From: Actinomortierella ambigua | Taxonomy: Eukaryota; Mortierellomycota; Mortierellomycetes; Mortierellales; Mortierellaceae | DNA: 59,114 nucleotides | Reading direction: 5' to 3' | NCBI GenBank assembly: GCA_016098155.1 | Contig: JAAAJB010000162.1 | Span: forward strand, 1-59,114 | Shown: positions 31,344 to 43,646 of the stretch, in pieces | How the letters are laid out: every line of letters starts with the position of its first letter | Numbering within the stretch: the stretch's first letter is position 1 | The notes under the pieces: generated by a model | Databases searched by the model: none | Seen by the model: only the letters and a program-made list of their open reading frames with translations | Told to the model about the DNA's origin: nothing | Position numbers and translations under genes: made by a program

Positions 31344-33309
31344 TGCGTGTGAACAGGAAAGAAAGTGAGAAAGAGGACAAGAAGGGTGTGTATATGTGTG
31401 TTGTGGGTGTGTGTGGGAGTGAATGTTGTGTAAAAAGTGAAAGAGGGGGAAAGAGGGAGATTGTAAGACAATTTTATTGTTGCCCGGACCCCCCTCCCCT
31501 TTGTCGACAAAGAAAAAAAGAAAAGAGGAGACAAGCGGTCGATGTTCCTCCCTCGCTCGCCAATCGACGACGAGCTGACCAAGCAAAAAGGATTCAGTGG
31601 GTCCCCTCAGGCCAAGAAGGGTGCGATCCGCCTTCTATGGCTGCAAAAAAGCTTTGATCATGTTTGTTGGTGCATTCGCCTTGCTCCCTCTGGTTGTCGT
31701 TGTCGTTGGTTGTAGTTGCTGTGGGGGGCATTGGCAGTGTCCAAAATCTAAACAAGCCAGGGTTCAGTGGATGCAACCATAGAGGCAAATGCAGCTGCAT
31801 CCAATGGTCTTGGACTCAAACGCTAGCCACCCAACCAAGCCGATACTTTTCAGCCACCAATAAAGGGGATGAAGCAATCGCTGGTGGTTAGACGCGTGTC
31901 AGTTCACCATAACCCAGTAGCTGCTTTTTTTTTTGGCCCACACCATGCCACACCCACACCACACAAGACAACAGACGCCCATCGGAGACGATTCATGCGC
32001 AACGGATCAGACATGCCTTTTCTATTGCTCATCATTGGGGACAACAAAAGAAAGAAAGATCCCAAATATCCATGGGTCAAATTACTACATCCCACATGGA
32101 CACACCCGCCACCAGTTGTCCTCGCCTCTCCCCTCTCCTCTCTTCTCCTCTCCTCTCCCTCCCCATCCCATTCCGCCTTGCTCGGTCCTCAACAAATGAA
32201 CATGAAAGGCGCGATAGAATCACATCCGATTGCAAACTTAAAGGAGCCACACGTGTCCACACACGACAAGATATATGGTATCTACCAACCAAGGACAGGG
32301 GGGGGGAAAGAGGCCAACACACAAGGATCGATATGGTGAGGGAGAATGGCCCATTGACAAGACTTCCCCCCCCCCGTTCCAAGGGTTGTTTCCCCCTTAT
32401 ACACCCCCTTCTTCTTTTCGGTTTATCCATTCTCGGGCGTGGTGGGGTATGAATGTTTCGGCTATCATTTTGAGTTGTCGTCATCGTGGTCGCTGCAATT
32501 CGATCATGTGCGAAAGAGACAGGCGGGTCTTGACACCACCGTCTTTTTTGTCGTGGCAAAAAAACAAGGGGAAGGGTACCGGGGGGGGGGAGATCGAGTG
32601 CGAAGAGGTTAGTGGCGCCGCACCAATAAAACAGTTGGGGGCATCAGAGTTCATTCCGGTTCCAGCTGGACAACACCCCTCCTCTCTCCTCCAGGAATAC
32701 AAATAAAAGAAAGGTGTGTTGGGATGAAGGGTGTAGACATGGGAAAATAGCTTCTCCCACTGCAAATGAAAAGAAGGGACAATAAAAAAGCGTCGATCCA
32801 CCCTGTCAGATTTCTGTTCAAAAGGGCATAGACCCTGGTTGTTTTTGTTGCCAGTCTCCTGTTGCTCCAAGCAGGAGCAATCAGCATCCAGGCAATGCAA
32901 AGGTCTTCCTGATGTAACCACATTGTGAGGGTAAGTTTCTTCACCCAGGGGGGGTATACTGGATCGAGCTATAAAGGAAGGGAAGGAATAATGAAGGGAA
33001 TAATGAAGGATGGGGGGGGATGCATGCAAAGTGATCATGGTGAACCATTTGCATGTGGTGGCGCAATCATTCCCCCAAATGCCACGTCACAAAAAAAAGC
33101 GGGGACGAATGTGTGTGTGGTCAGGGCAGTGCCAAGGGGGGGGGGAAGGGTCGGTCATCCACCTCCCTCTTTCCCCTGCTGACTACCCTTCATTTTTCAC
33201 TTCTTCCCCTTCTTCTGCGTCCAATACCCCACGATCCAACGACCAAGCCTGCCCTGCCCGCCTGCCTACCCACCGCCTTCTTTCCAAGACAAATTATCAT
33301 CAAGACACC
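31344..33309. other. Divergent intergenic region, 2 kb
   Basis: No gene is supported. It lies between two divergently transcribed genes and carries their promoters. There are many pyrimidine or purine runs (for example CT-rich 32125-32165, G runs at 32290, 32581 and 33137). Overlapping open frames on both strands are products of low complexity. Confidence 0.55.
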
Positions 33310-34839
33310 ATGTCTGTCGCAGTATGTACACCTCTCCAAAATTGTCTCGGAACCCCAGGGGCCTACCACGGATATCGCTCGTATCTAAAGTACCCTTCCT
33401 TGCTTCTTGGTTAGAATCTTTTTGGCTTTTCCGTCCCCGTGGATATCCAAGTGAAATTGAAAGGAGAGGACACTCGTAAACAAGTCGAGGTCAAGGTCGA
33501 CAAGGACCGCCGAGAAAAGTTCCCCCTGTACTTTGATGGCGAGACAGTGGCCGGCCAGGTACAATCGTGGTTTGTCCACATAATTTGTGTTGTGCCGTGA
33601 GAAAATCGATGGTGACGAAAAAGAACTCAGACTCACACACACTCGTCATGATTTTCATGGCTTAGATTCAAATCCGCGTCAAGGATGGAAAAAAGCTTGA
33701 GCACAACGGCATCAAGGTCGAATTTGTTGGCAACATTGGTATGTCATCGTCTATAGCTCTCGGGTGTTATAGCCTACTGCTTCACACCACCCAACCACCC
33801 ATTGTTCGGAAGGGAATCTCACACCCATTTTAATCCGTCTGGCGGCCGCTCTCTTCTCTGCTCTTTTCAAATAGAGCTCTTCTACGATCGTGGCAACCAC
33901 TACGAGTTCTCGGCACTTCAGCATGATCTTGCAATTCCAGGCGAGCTGCGGGCGAATACAACATATGATTTTGAGTTTAAGAATGTGCAAAAGGCATACG
34001 AATCGTACCATGGCATCAATGTCAAGCTGCGCTACTTTGTTCGCGTCACCATCCTGCGACGTCTTGCCGACGTGGTGAAGGAGCGAGACCTCTGGGTTTA
34101 CTCGTATTCAGCACCCCATCACGAGGTCGTGCCGACGAACAACTCGATCAAAATGGAGGTTGGCATCGAGGACTGTCTTCACATTGAATTTGAGTACAAC
34201 CGATCCAAGTACGTCCCACGCGTTTCTTCTAATGGTGAAAGAGAAACAATGCAAGGAGGACAGACCGACAAACATTTCTCTCTCTCTCTCTCTCTTTCTC
34301 TCACGGGTGTTTTGACATAGATATCATCTGAAGGATGTCATTGTTGGAAAGATCTATTTCTTGCTCGTGCGCATCAAGATCAAGCACATGGAGCTGTCGA
34401 TCATTCGGCGTGAGACCACAGGGGCGGCACCCAACCAGTACAACGAGAGTGAGACTATCACAAAGTTTGAAATCATGGATGGAGCGCCCGTCCGTGGCGA
34501 AACCATCCCAATCCGGCTCTTCCTTGGTGGCTTTGAGCTGACACCGACATTCCGCGAGGGTTAGAGCCTTTTTTTTTCTGCGTCTTTGATATTGATGGTA
34601 TTGATTGGGCTGATTCAGACCAGGATTTCCACGTGGCTTACAATCCTTTGTTTCTGTTCCCGTGACCATGGTCAACGCCTGTTCTCACCCCAATAGTGAA
34701 CAAAAAGTTCTCCACCAGATACTATCTGAACTTGGTCCTGGTCGACGAAGAACACCGTCGATACTTTAAGCAGCAGGAAATCACCATGTACCGCCGCCGA
34801 GTTGATGATGGATTGGACCCGCTAGAGGGTGAAGAGTAG
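33310..34839 (+). CDS. VPS26: Retromer cargo-recognition subunit Vps26, six exons
   Basis: Arrestin-fold subunit of the retromer complex, which recycles sorting receptors from endosomes to the Golgi. Exons: 33310-33321, 33415-33558, 33666-33738, 33875-34208, 34321-34559 and 34697-34839. All introns are GT..AG and restore one frame of 314 residues. The protein begins MSVANLFGFSVPVDIQVKL and includes KFPLYFDGETV.G, the highly conserved ELFYDRGNHYEF, LRYFVRVTI, IEDCLHIEFEYN and ELTPT, with YYLNLVLVDEE near the end. These match Vps26 along its whole length. The first coding exon is only 12 bases. Exon 4 ends within AA|A (K) and exon 5 within G|TG (V). Single-copy housekeeping gene, tail-to-tail with ATE1. 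Confidence 0.95.
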
Positions 34840-35172
34840 TATGATGATGTCTTTCTCCTCTCCCACGTTTCAATGACGCGCAACACTGTACAAAAGACAC
34901 ATTAGGCCGCGCTTCCCCACACCTTTTCACTATCAGTTATACTCTTGTTGCAGTAGCACTAAAAGGCCAGTAATTCGTCCTTGTTATCAAAGCAGAGACA
35001 TACACTATGGTGATGTGCATGAAGAAACTCGGTACAACATGGAGGTGAAGAGCGTTCAGATTGCAAAGTCTTTTTTTTTTTTTTTTGTTGTTTTTTTGTG
35101 CNNNNNNNNNNTTTTTAGACAAGGGACGGAAAGGTGGTTATGGCGGCAGTGGGGGTGGGGGAGAAGGGGTGC
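34840..35172. other. Convergent spacer with assembly gap
   Basis: 3' ends of VPS26 and ATE1 meet here. It holds no gene. A T-rich run precedes ten N bases at 35102-35111, a scaffold gap or uncalled homopolymer. Confidence 0.9.
35102..35111. other. Sequence gap (10 N)
   Basis: Ten undetermined bases inside a T-homopolymer context. The fixed size suggests a placeholder, so distances across it are not certain. Confidence 0.99.
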
Positions 35173-38020
35173 TCACAAGTAGATGAGCATCCTGGAAGCC
35201 AGGTCTGGTCCGAGGGCGGCAAAGTGCTCCTTGGCCGTCTTGACAAATGTCCTGTCATCCCGGAACTTCGGGTAATCGATGAGGAGCGATGCCTGGCCGT
35301 TTTGAAAGACGACTAGCTGAGCAAGGTCGCTTTCATTCACCTCGTCAGGATTGATCATACCAGGAGCGGGAGAGTGAGGTTGAGGCGTGGTAGCGCTGGC
35401 GTTGGCGTTGGTGTTGGCGCTAGCGTTGGCATCGGGTGCAGATGAAATAGACATTAGAGATGACAATGAACTGTTGGTCGAGGCTGGAGCCGAGGTGGAC
35501 ATGAATGCTACAGAGTTCTTGCGAGCTGCATCAGGCGACAGCGACTTTCGGCGTTTGGTTTCCTCATCTTGGGTAAGATCGATCACGGCTTGATCCAAGG
35601 ACCGCTTTCGGTGCTGCTGTTGCTGCAGACGATCATGTTGAGAAGGGTCGACGCCGTCCAGATCCATGGAAATCGACGACTTTCTGTTCATCTCTGATTC
35701 GATTGTGAGCAAGAGTCCTGCAGCACGGGGACTCAATACTCCGGGCTTAGTAAATGTGGAGTACTTTCGGTACTTGAGGATATCTCTACACTGTTCGAGT
35801 GGAGCCCACGTATATGTCTCCTGAAATGTTTGGAGTGGATTGGAATGATTGATGTTGCAAAAAGAAAAGATGAGATCTCTAGAGCACCACTCTCCTTTGC
35901 CATCCTTTTTGTTGTTGTCGCCAATGATATGTTGTGCACTTACAGGGTCGAGCAGCTGCGAAGGCCGGAACTTTGTCTTGAAGGCCATTTTAGGATTTGT
36001 ATGGATATAGTGGCCGAGCGTGTAGTAAGAAAGGCTCTCAAAGCCAGGGGTGGCACGGAGTTCCTTGACGAGGGCAATCTCACGTAAGGCGCTGTAATGG
36101 CCAGGAGACAACGAATACAAGGCCGGGTCATAGTAAAAGTAGTGCGAGGAGATGTATTTGGGCAGAATGTCGAGCACGGCAAGGGCAGCGAGCCGATCGT
36201 CGATGTAGTAACAAAGGTGATAGGTGCCGTGGCCCACGGACCTCCCATCTGATGGCTGATTGGATGCCGTCGGGTGCTGGCCCTACAAAATGAACGCGAG
36301 TCAGACAAAAATTATTCTCAATTTCATGACAGCGGAGAAAAGGGGTGGCCACGCTTGACATTTCTGACTTACCACCAAAGGTGTGTGAATAATGTTTTGC
36401 TCAAAGCACTCTGTGGTGAGAGAAGACTCGGCAACCTTGTGGATGGTCCTCTGATAGTTGAAGTACAAGTCCTTTTTATCCTGGCGGGAGATGGGCGATT
36501 CGAGCACCACCCTAAACCTTTTCCATCGACTTCCGTCTTCCAATTTATCCTCCTCAGTTGCATGGATGCGCATCAGAAAGTCGGAAGAGGCGTCGGCCTT
36601 TGAGCGTTGGGGAAGTAGGGGCCGGGACGATGGTGTTCTGGACGAGGCGCGAGCGACTCGAGGTTCAGGGCTCTGGCTCGAATCCGTGGCGTGATCGTAT
36701 TCGTGGTCACCCTCTCCTTCGGCGTCTCCTTCGGCATCTCCTTCAGCATCGCCGCCATCGCCATCGTGAATGACGCTCTCGCCACGCAAATATCGTCGAG
36801 GGGTGTATTCATTCTGGATGTACCGGTTAAAGCGACCAAGCACCTTGCGTTGGTGCTTTGACGGCTGGAACGCTAGAGCGTCAAGGCTATTTGGAAGAAT
36901 TAACCATATCGTAGACAATGTTCTAGTTTAGGACATGATACGACGTGGCTATCTTAAAATGTACATATATGTGTATGTGTGTGTGTGGGGGGGGGGGATC
37001 TGGTTGCAAGGCTATTTTTTCTTACCGGATGGCATACTGAGCACAACAGCTTTAAATAAAAAGAGAAGAATCCGTGGCATAGATGGCGGGATATTTTTGA
37101 GGTTAGCTACCGTGCTTTAACTCTGGTTCTATTGTACTCCACGGGATGAGCCTCGACCTGGTGCACCAACCTGTCTCGCGCATTGGGCTTGTACAGATAG
37201 AATCCCGACCTGTTGATGGAAACAACGGAAAGAGAGCAATGCGCTGGTCAGTGCCATTTCATTCTAGCCCATTTTTTTCAATATGAGGTTTTTTTTGTCC
37301 ATTGTTTGATACCTCTGCCATCCTCGGTCAATCAGGTCTTGGTAGTCCTAGTCAAAGTAAAGTGGGAAAAAAGGATGCGGGGTTGGGGGATGGGGGTGGA
37401 AAGGGGTGAGTACAGCATTAAAACAATAGCACAGACAACCCTTGTTTTCATGTTGGGTGATGAGTATGGAAGGACACAGAGTGGTTGGGGGGGGTGGGAG
37501 AGGGCTGGAGCAAAGAGAGATGATGTCTGAGGAGACACGGAAGGAGTAAGACAGCAGGGTGGGAAGTCTATTGCACCATTCACACACGCTCTCTCCCTCT
37601 CACACACTCTCACTCTCAAAGGCGAGGAGAACCAACTTACTCCCACCTTTCCTCTCACATCTTCCTTTCTCACACATCCTTCATCCTGTGTTGCCACCAT
37701 TATCGCACTGTGACGAGCATATTTGTAGAGGACCAGTTCCTGTGAAAAAAACGAGTCCGTGTCGTAGGTCGAAACTGGCAAGGTGCGGGGGGGGGGGAAG
37801 GAGAGACGCAATACGAGTGGAGGAGAGAGAGAGAGAGAGAGAGACGCGTCGTGGTTGGTGGGTGGTGAACAAGGTTGTCAAACAGGAGGAGGGCTGGTAC
37901 CTGGGCCGTGAGTCGCATTGCATTGGCGCCATAGACATGGGCGGTGTTCTTGGACAGGCAGTAGCCGCACGAGGCAATGGAGAACCCAATGGGCTTGACA
38001 ATGCTAAAGGGGTCAGACAT
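35173..38020 (-). CDS. ATE1: Arginyl-tRNA--protein transferase, seven exons
   Basis: Transfers arginine from Arg-tRNA to N-terminal Asp/Glu/oxidised Cys, making substrates for the Arg/N-degron pathway. Exons on the minus strand: 38020-37901, 37347-37313, 37209-37171, 37049-37026, 36886-36373, 36282-35944 and 35820-35173; 572 residues. The N-terminal ATE domain has the paired cysteines C18-x-x-C21 (SCGYC) and C66-C67 (SCCAQYAIR), known to bind an Fe-S cluster in this family, plus [20 protein letters not shown] and LDALAFQPSKHQRK. The C-terminal GNAT-like domain has YYIDDRLAALAVLDILP and FYYDP..YSLSPGHYSALREIAL. Between them is an acidic G-D-A-E repeat. After the catalytic part an extra tail of about 180 residues carries VIDLT (436-440), a SUMO-interacting-like motif, and basic clusters. 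Exon 4 is a 24-base micro-exon that encodes the CC pair. One donor is GTTGGT, which is non-consensus. Confidence 0.93.
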
Positions 38021-39040
38021 TATGTGGAGGAGGGGGGACGAGAGATGAGGATGCTAGAAGCAGAGTGAGTGAGGGAGTGAGGGATAGAGTAGAGAGAGAA
38101 TGGAATGAATGAATGGATAAGATGAGAAGAGATGGGATGAAAGGGGGGGGGGAAGATGGAGGAAGGGTGCAAGAGCGTGGTGGTGGTGGTGCATGCATGG
38201 AGTTGCGGCAGCTCTGCTGTGGGGAGAAGGGGGGAAGAGAGAGAGAGAGGAAAAAGGAGAGGCGGGCAGGCAGGGCAGCCGCATCCTTTGTGTGTGTGTG
38301 TCTCTCTCTCTCTTTCTCTCTTTTTCTTTCTGCCCCCTTCTTTGACAGCTTCCTTGTGCCCCCCTCAGCCCAACTCTCTCTCCACAACATGTACTGGAAG
38401 AGACAATGAGAGCGAGCAATGTGGAGAGAGAGAGAGAGAGAGAGTGAGAGAGAGAGAAAAGGAACAAAGGAAAGAGAGAGAGAGAGGGACAGGGTGCCAC
38501 CAAGTAGCCGCCCTGTCCTGTCTAGACCTACCGCACACAACGCGCTCGGGTCACAGCCAATTGGACGCTCTGATCCAATCCCCCAGTATTGTCCATCTCT
38601 TTCTCACTCTTTTTTCTTTCTCTCCATCTCTTCTCTACTCTCTCTCTCTCTCTCTCTCACTCTACACTGACTCCATCTCCCTCTCTCTCTCCCTCTCCCT
38701 CTTACCCCGCACTCCAGGTACACGGCATGCGTCCCACTCCTACGTTTTGTACTCCTGGAGGGATACCCAAAGATGAGTTCGAATCCTACACGTACGAGTG
38801 TCCCCCCTTCATCAACACGAATTGAGTTATCACCCTCCATTTTTATATCATAATTTTCAGGCACAACATTATTATTGTGTACTTCCTCTCGCCCAACACC
38901 ACTCAAACACTTACTCTCTCTCCGCTCACTTGCTCTCTTTCTTTTCTTTTTTTTTTCCCTCCATTTACCCAACTCTCTCATTCTTCTTCTCTCTTCACAC
39001 CCCTTCCTCCCTCGCGACTCATCCTTCTCTTCCCTTTTGA
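38021..39040. promoter_or_regulatory. Divergent promoter of ATE1 and MIT-domain gene
   Basis: One kilobase with dense GA/CT tracts: GA at 38420-38456 and 38475-38486, CT at 38301-38335 and 38639-38658, and a long C/T-rich leader before 39041. Open frames here are low-complexity artefacts. No convincing TATA box for either gene. Confidence 0.55.
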
Positions 39041-42000
39041 ATGGCGTCGGCCCAAGGCTCGTATGCCACCGGCCAGTACCAGGCCCCCGGTGCGGCGCTG
39101 GGTGCCACCCCTCCGACACCATCCACCATGCAGCAACGATCATCCGACTCGAATGCAAGCGCGCCCATCTCTCGCCAACAGGTGTCATCGCAGCATCTGA
39201 ATCCACAGGACCAGCAGCAGAGTGCAGCCAGCAGAACTCGGTCGGGGTCTAGCTCGAAGCAGCTGCTGACATTGGCCCTTGTCGAAGCACAGAACGCTGT
39301 CCAGCTGGACAACGCGAGCGACATCCTCGGCGCATTAGAGTCATACAAACGCGCTGTCGCCTTGCTGGCCAGAGTCATGGAGACCAGTCCGTCAGAGGAC
39401 GAGCAGGAGCGGCTAAAGACGATTGTGAGTACTCTCTTGTCCTGTCTGTCCTGTCCCCCTTTCTCTCTATCTCTCTCGCTCTTTCTCTCCTTCTCTCCCC
39501 CTACATGGGGCATTGGGTGTGGTGGTACACTGGGGTTTTGGGGGGGCCCATCCCTCGTTAGTATTTCGTGGCTCCCCCCTTTCTCTCTCTCTCTGCCTTT
39601 GTCTGTCTCACTCTCACTCTCACTCTCACTCTCTCCACCGATCGTGTGTAAAATACTGCAAAGAGCTTGTACACAACCAACCAAAAACGAGTTTTATATT
39701 TTCTCTCATCCCCGCCCCCGTGGGCCCTCCTCCCTCCACCACCACGCCCTTTGAGAGCATGAGCCCCCCGCCATGGAGGGATGAAGAGCCAAACGACTGT
39801 TGCTGCATGCAACAACCTGACAGCAAATTCATTGACTTGCCACACAATCGCTTTCTTGCCGCCCTTCTTTTTTTTTTGTTTTTCTTTTATGTCGCCGTTC
39901 GTTGTGCATGGCTCAAAAATAGCACGACTCATATCTCTTCCGCATCCGCCTGCTGTCCACACCGGCCCCTGGCCCCTCGTCTGTCTCGACTGCAGCAGCT
40001 CATACAAAGGCTACTGACGATCAGGGCTCCCATCACTCCTCGGCACCCCTTGACAATGTATCCGTGACAGCAGCAACATCATCAACAACAGCTGCAACTA
40101 CAGCCACAACTACAGCGACAACAACAACAACAACAACAGCATCCAATGCTGCACCGTCGCCAATAACAGGGGCAGGAGCACCAGGAACAGCCCCGTCCCC
40201 TTCCTCGTCCTCCTCCGCGGACCATCTGTCGCTGCGCCACCACCACCAGCATCACCATGAAGAGTCCGAGGGCCCATCACTTGCAGCCAGAAGAGCGAAA
40301 AAGCCGGCCCCGGCCCCCATCCTGCCTGCCATCCCACCACCTCCCCCGGCGACGGCTGCCTTGCCGGCACCACCACCAATCTCAGAGGCGAGGACGCCTC
40401 GCCAGCGGTCAGGCTCGACCGCCTCTGATGTGAGACCCCCGAGGAACCATAGTCGCACACATACAGGCGGATCTACCCGCGGCGACATCCTCATGGCCGC
40501 GGAGCAACTGCAGATGCATGCTCAGCAACGTTTGCCCACTAGCAGCAGCAGCAGCAACAGTGGACAAATGAGAAGGGTCAAGAGTCGCGAACACCTGATT
40601 CCGTTCCACTCGGCGCCGACCGCACCCCTGCCACCACCTCCTTCGACCCCTCCCCCTCTGCCCCAGTTGCCATCGGGCACCACATCCCCCATAAAGTCAC
40701 CATCGTCGCCTATCAACTCCAACCCAACGACGCCATCCTTGGCCATGCCTGCCATGTTCAACTCGATCCCCATCTCTCCTCCTCCTCGCTCGCCTCTCCC
40801 TCAGGTTCCCAACACTACACCCTCGTCGCCACCGGCCTCGCCTGCTAACCCCACCACCCGGCGTGTGTCACCCTTGGCTCCTTCGAATCTCCATCCGCCC
40901 CAGCCTCCACTGCCACGAGTCTCTCCTCCTCCACAGCCACCCTCTGCCTCGGCCCTTCGGCTACCATCGCAGCCCGCTCCAAACTCGACAAAAGCAAGTG
41001 AGTCATCGACAGTACCTCCCAAGGCTGCAATGAGTCCCGACATCTTGTCGGGAGAAGAGCTTCAACAGCAGAAACACCAGACGAACGACCAGTTCTACGA
41101 CGAGCTGGAGAACGTTGCCGACGAATGGCTTCCAAATTTGTCGGAGAAGGACTTTGATGTGGACAAGTCGATGATGGAACAGCTGTCCCTGGAGCCACTG
41201 CCGCGGGAACGAGTCACATCAAGGAGCTCGTTGTCATCCGTCATCAGTGACCTTCAGATCCCAGCTCGGACAAACTCTAGAAACATGGGCAACCACTCAT
41301 CCAGAGAGGATCTGCGGCAGCAACTTCGATCGTCGGCAGGTTCAGCGAGCAATGTCCAAAGATCTCGTTCGCCTGTCATGCACCAGGCCTCCCCACAGCA
41401 ACAACAGCAACCACTACTACCACCACCTCAACAACAACAGCAACAACAACAGCAACAACAGCAGAATTTCTCGCAGCATTATCATCAACATCAGCGATCT
41501 CAGTCACAGTCCTCCCTGTTGCAGTCCTCCCAACCTGTCTCCAACCGCACAAGCCCCATGTACACGCTTCAAGCAGGCACGGCTTCCATCTCGTCTTTGC
41601 ATGCATTGGATCCTTCGACAGGCACCTATAACCACAAGCGTATCTCTGACTCTGCGCGGTCATTCAAGGAGAGCCCTCTGGGCCAGTCTCTCCCCATCGG
41701 ACCTGGCAGTGGACCTAGTTCACCCGTCCTGCGTTCATCCCCTGCTCGATTTGACACAACAACAATCTCATCATCATCATCGTCGTCGTCGATGCAGCAA
41801 CAGCCGCCTTCCCATCTTTCATCGACCAACAATGCTAATGCCAATGCCAATAGTATCAACAGCAAGTTAACAAGTCCATACGCTGGCAGTGGTGGTCCTT
41901 CCAATGCCACATCCCCTACAATGAGTGCAGGCATTGACAAGGAGCGTAGTCCAAGTCTCGGCGGCGGTGGAAGCGGCCCAACTGGAGGACAGACCATCTA

Positions 42001-43333
42001 CGATGTCCTGTCTGAGGACCCATTTGCCGGCATGTCCTTTGTAAGTTTGTACACCGTCTTCCCTCCCCCTCTAACAGTGTGTTGAATGTGAATCTACAAC
42101 ATATCTATGAGAATGAAATTGCTTGTCCCCCCCCCCCCCTTTTTTTTTAATACTCATGAAACAAACACCATACTCACCCCTCACCCCCTTTTTTGACCTC
42201 CCTGACTTTTCTTCTGTAGCCTCTCCCTCCACCCTATGTTGAGCCTCCACCAGTTGAGGCCCACCTTCGCTGTTTCTGGCTGATGCGCAAGTTGGAGCAG
42301 TCAATGACAACAGGCGGCTTTGTGACGCGTCGTATGTACGTGCCTCGCAGTATCTGGTTTCAGTCGCAGGTGCGGATACCAGCCGCCGACCCCAAGATTG
42401 CAGCCTGCCAAGGATTAACGACAGGTCTCAACAAGATGTGGACCCAGTCTCAACGAGGCAACCTGACGTTGATGGTTGAAGCTGGCGGTGGAGCCGAAGG
42501 AGATCAGGAACGCGCGCAGGTGCTCAAGGAGCTGGAGGCGCTTGAGCAGATTGCGAACCAGATGCAGTCCAAGCTGGCAAAGAAGTTGTCGTTCATTCAG
42601 CGACCCGGAAAGAGCAGTGCTTTGAACAACAGTGGCGGTGGGCTGACCATCTCGACGGCGGGCCATCACCAGATGTACAGTAATGGCGAGATCACGGCAG
42701 GCCCCGCTACAGGAGGCGGCAACCGCATGACCATGATGCTGGCTGATAGTTTTGATTTGATGAGCAACGAGGAGCCGATGCCTGGCAATCAACAGTCGCC
42801 TCCTGTTGGTGGCACTGCCCAATTTAGTCCGCCTCCTCAGACACCCACCACAGCAGCCTTTGGTAGTGGGGACAAGAAGAAGTCTATGGTCTCCATTGCT
42901 GGATCCTCTGACAATAGTGGACTCAAGGGTCAATGGAAGAGCTTCTCCAAGAGTGTTCAAAAATCCATTGTCAATGACAAGCTGTAAGTGTTGTGATTCC
43001 AGGCTGTTACTATCTCACGATTTTTTTTGTTTCCCGCAACCTGGAAGATCCAAAAATAACTTACCGCGTCTATATATTTATCACTTCTCCAGCGATGACA
43101 CGTACGCCTACACGGATGCAGTGATTCATCTTTTCCAGGCAAGCTACTTTCTCGAGTCGTTATTGCGCCATTACAACGGCTTGGGACCATTTCAGACACA
43201 TCTTCAGATTGTCAACCGTCTGCTACGCCTTTGCGACTTCTTGAACACCGTTATCTGCGCATTTGTCATTAGGGATATGGGCGAACTCATGGGCAAATAC
43301 GTGAAGCGCGTTGGCGCATGGGTGGCGGACTAA
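39041..43333 (+). CDS. Large MIT-domain protein, four exons
   Basis: Exons 39041-39424, 39923-42040, 42220-42983 and 43093-43333 join in frame to 1168 residues. Residues about 73-140 form an MIT (microtubule-interacting and trafficking) three-helix domain: LLTLALVEAQNAVQLDNA..GALESYKRAVALL, then RLKTI|HDSYTTRIRLL across the first intron. MIT domains bind ESCRT-III tails. Next come about 550 disordered residues with poly-Thr, Pro-rich, poly-Gln and poly-Ser tracts. The conserved C-terminal region starts near PPYVEPPPVEAHLRCFWLMRKLEQSMTT and includes GFVTRRMYVPRSIW, a pattern I know from fungal MIT proteins of unknown exact role. A final helical part (DDTYAYTDAVIHLFQA to KYVKRVGAWVAD) follows. 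Likely endosomal or vesicle trafficking, by domain. Intron 1 (498 bases) splits the MIT domain; intron 3 joins CT|C within Leu-Asp-Asp. Confidence 0.85.
41396..41464 (+). repeat. CAA/CAG (poly-Gln) tract in MIT-domain gene
   Basis: In-frame CAA/CAG codons encode an interrupted poly-glutamine run. Such tracts vary in length between strains. A Thr-coding ACA repeat sits earlier, at about 40109-40140. Confidence 0.9.
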
Positions 43334-43646
43334 CACCGAAGACCATTTACTACCAAGGAAAAAAAAAAATAGAAAAAAAAAAGAAAAAGGCGAAAGGCAT
43401 AGCGTGCCTCGCTTTTTTGTTCCAAAAGTCAATACACTCGCATTTTTTGTTCATTCATACCGTATTTACTGTCCACAGTGTGCAAGCTTTACTCTTCAGA
43501 GATAGACCCCCTCCCCTTTTTTGATGCAATATTGTGGCCAACTCGCCAAAAGGATAAAAAAAGAACTTGCATTGCACTCAAAGAGGACCCATCTTTCCTC
43601 CTTTTTTTTTCATTCACTCATCAATCGCTCATTCCATCCGTTTAAC
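43334..43646. other. Spacer between MIT-domain gene and first F-box gene
   Basis: About 310 bases: an A-rich run after the stop, then a T-rich leader before the F-box start. No gene. Confidence 0.5.

Noticed and set aside
37332..37811. Extra ATE1 exon reading ELVLYKYARHSAIM
   Set aside because: Joining 37901 directly to 37347 gives the family-typical sequence [14 protein letters not shown] without an insertion; the extra piece has no counterpart in ATE1.
38013..38540. Open frames rich in Ser/Leu in the ATE1-MIT interval
   Set aside because: They are translations of GA/CT simple repeats.
40110..40773. Minus-strand frames opposite the MIT gene
   Set aside because: Low-complexity antisense of Pro/Thr/Gln codons.
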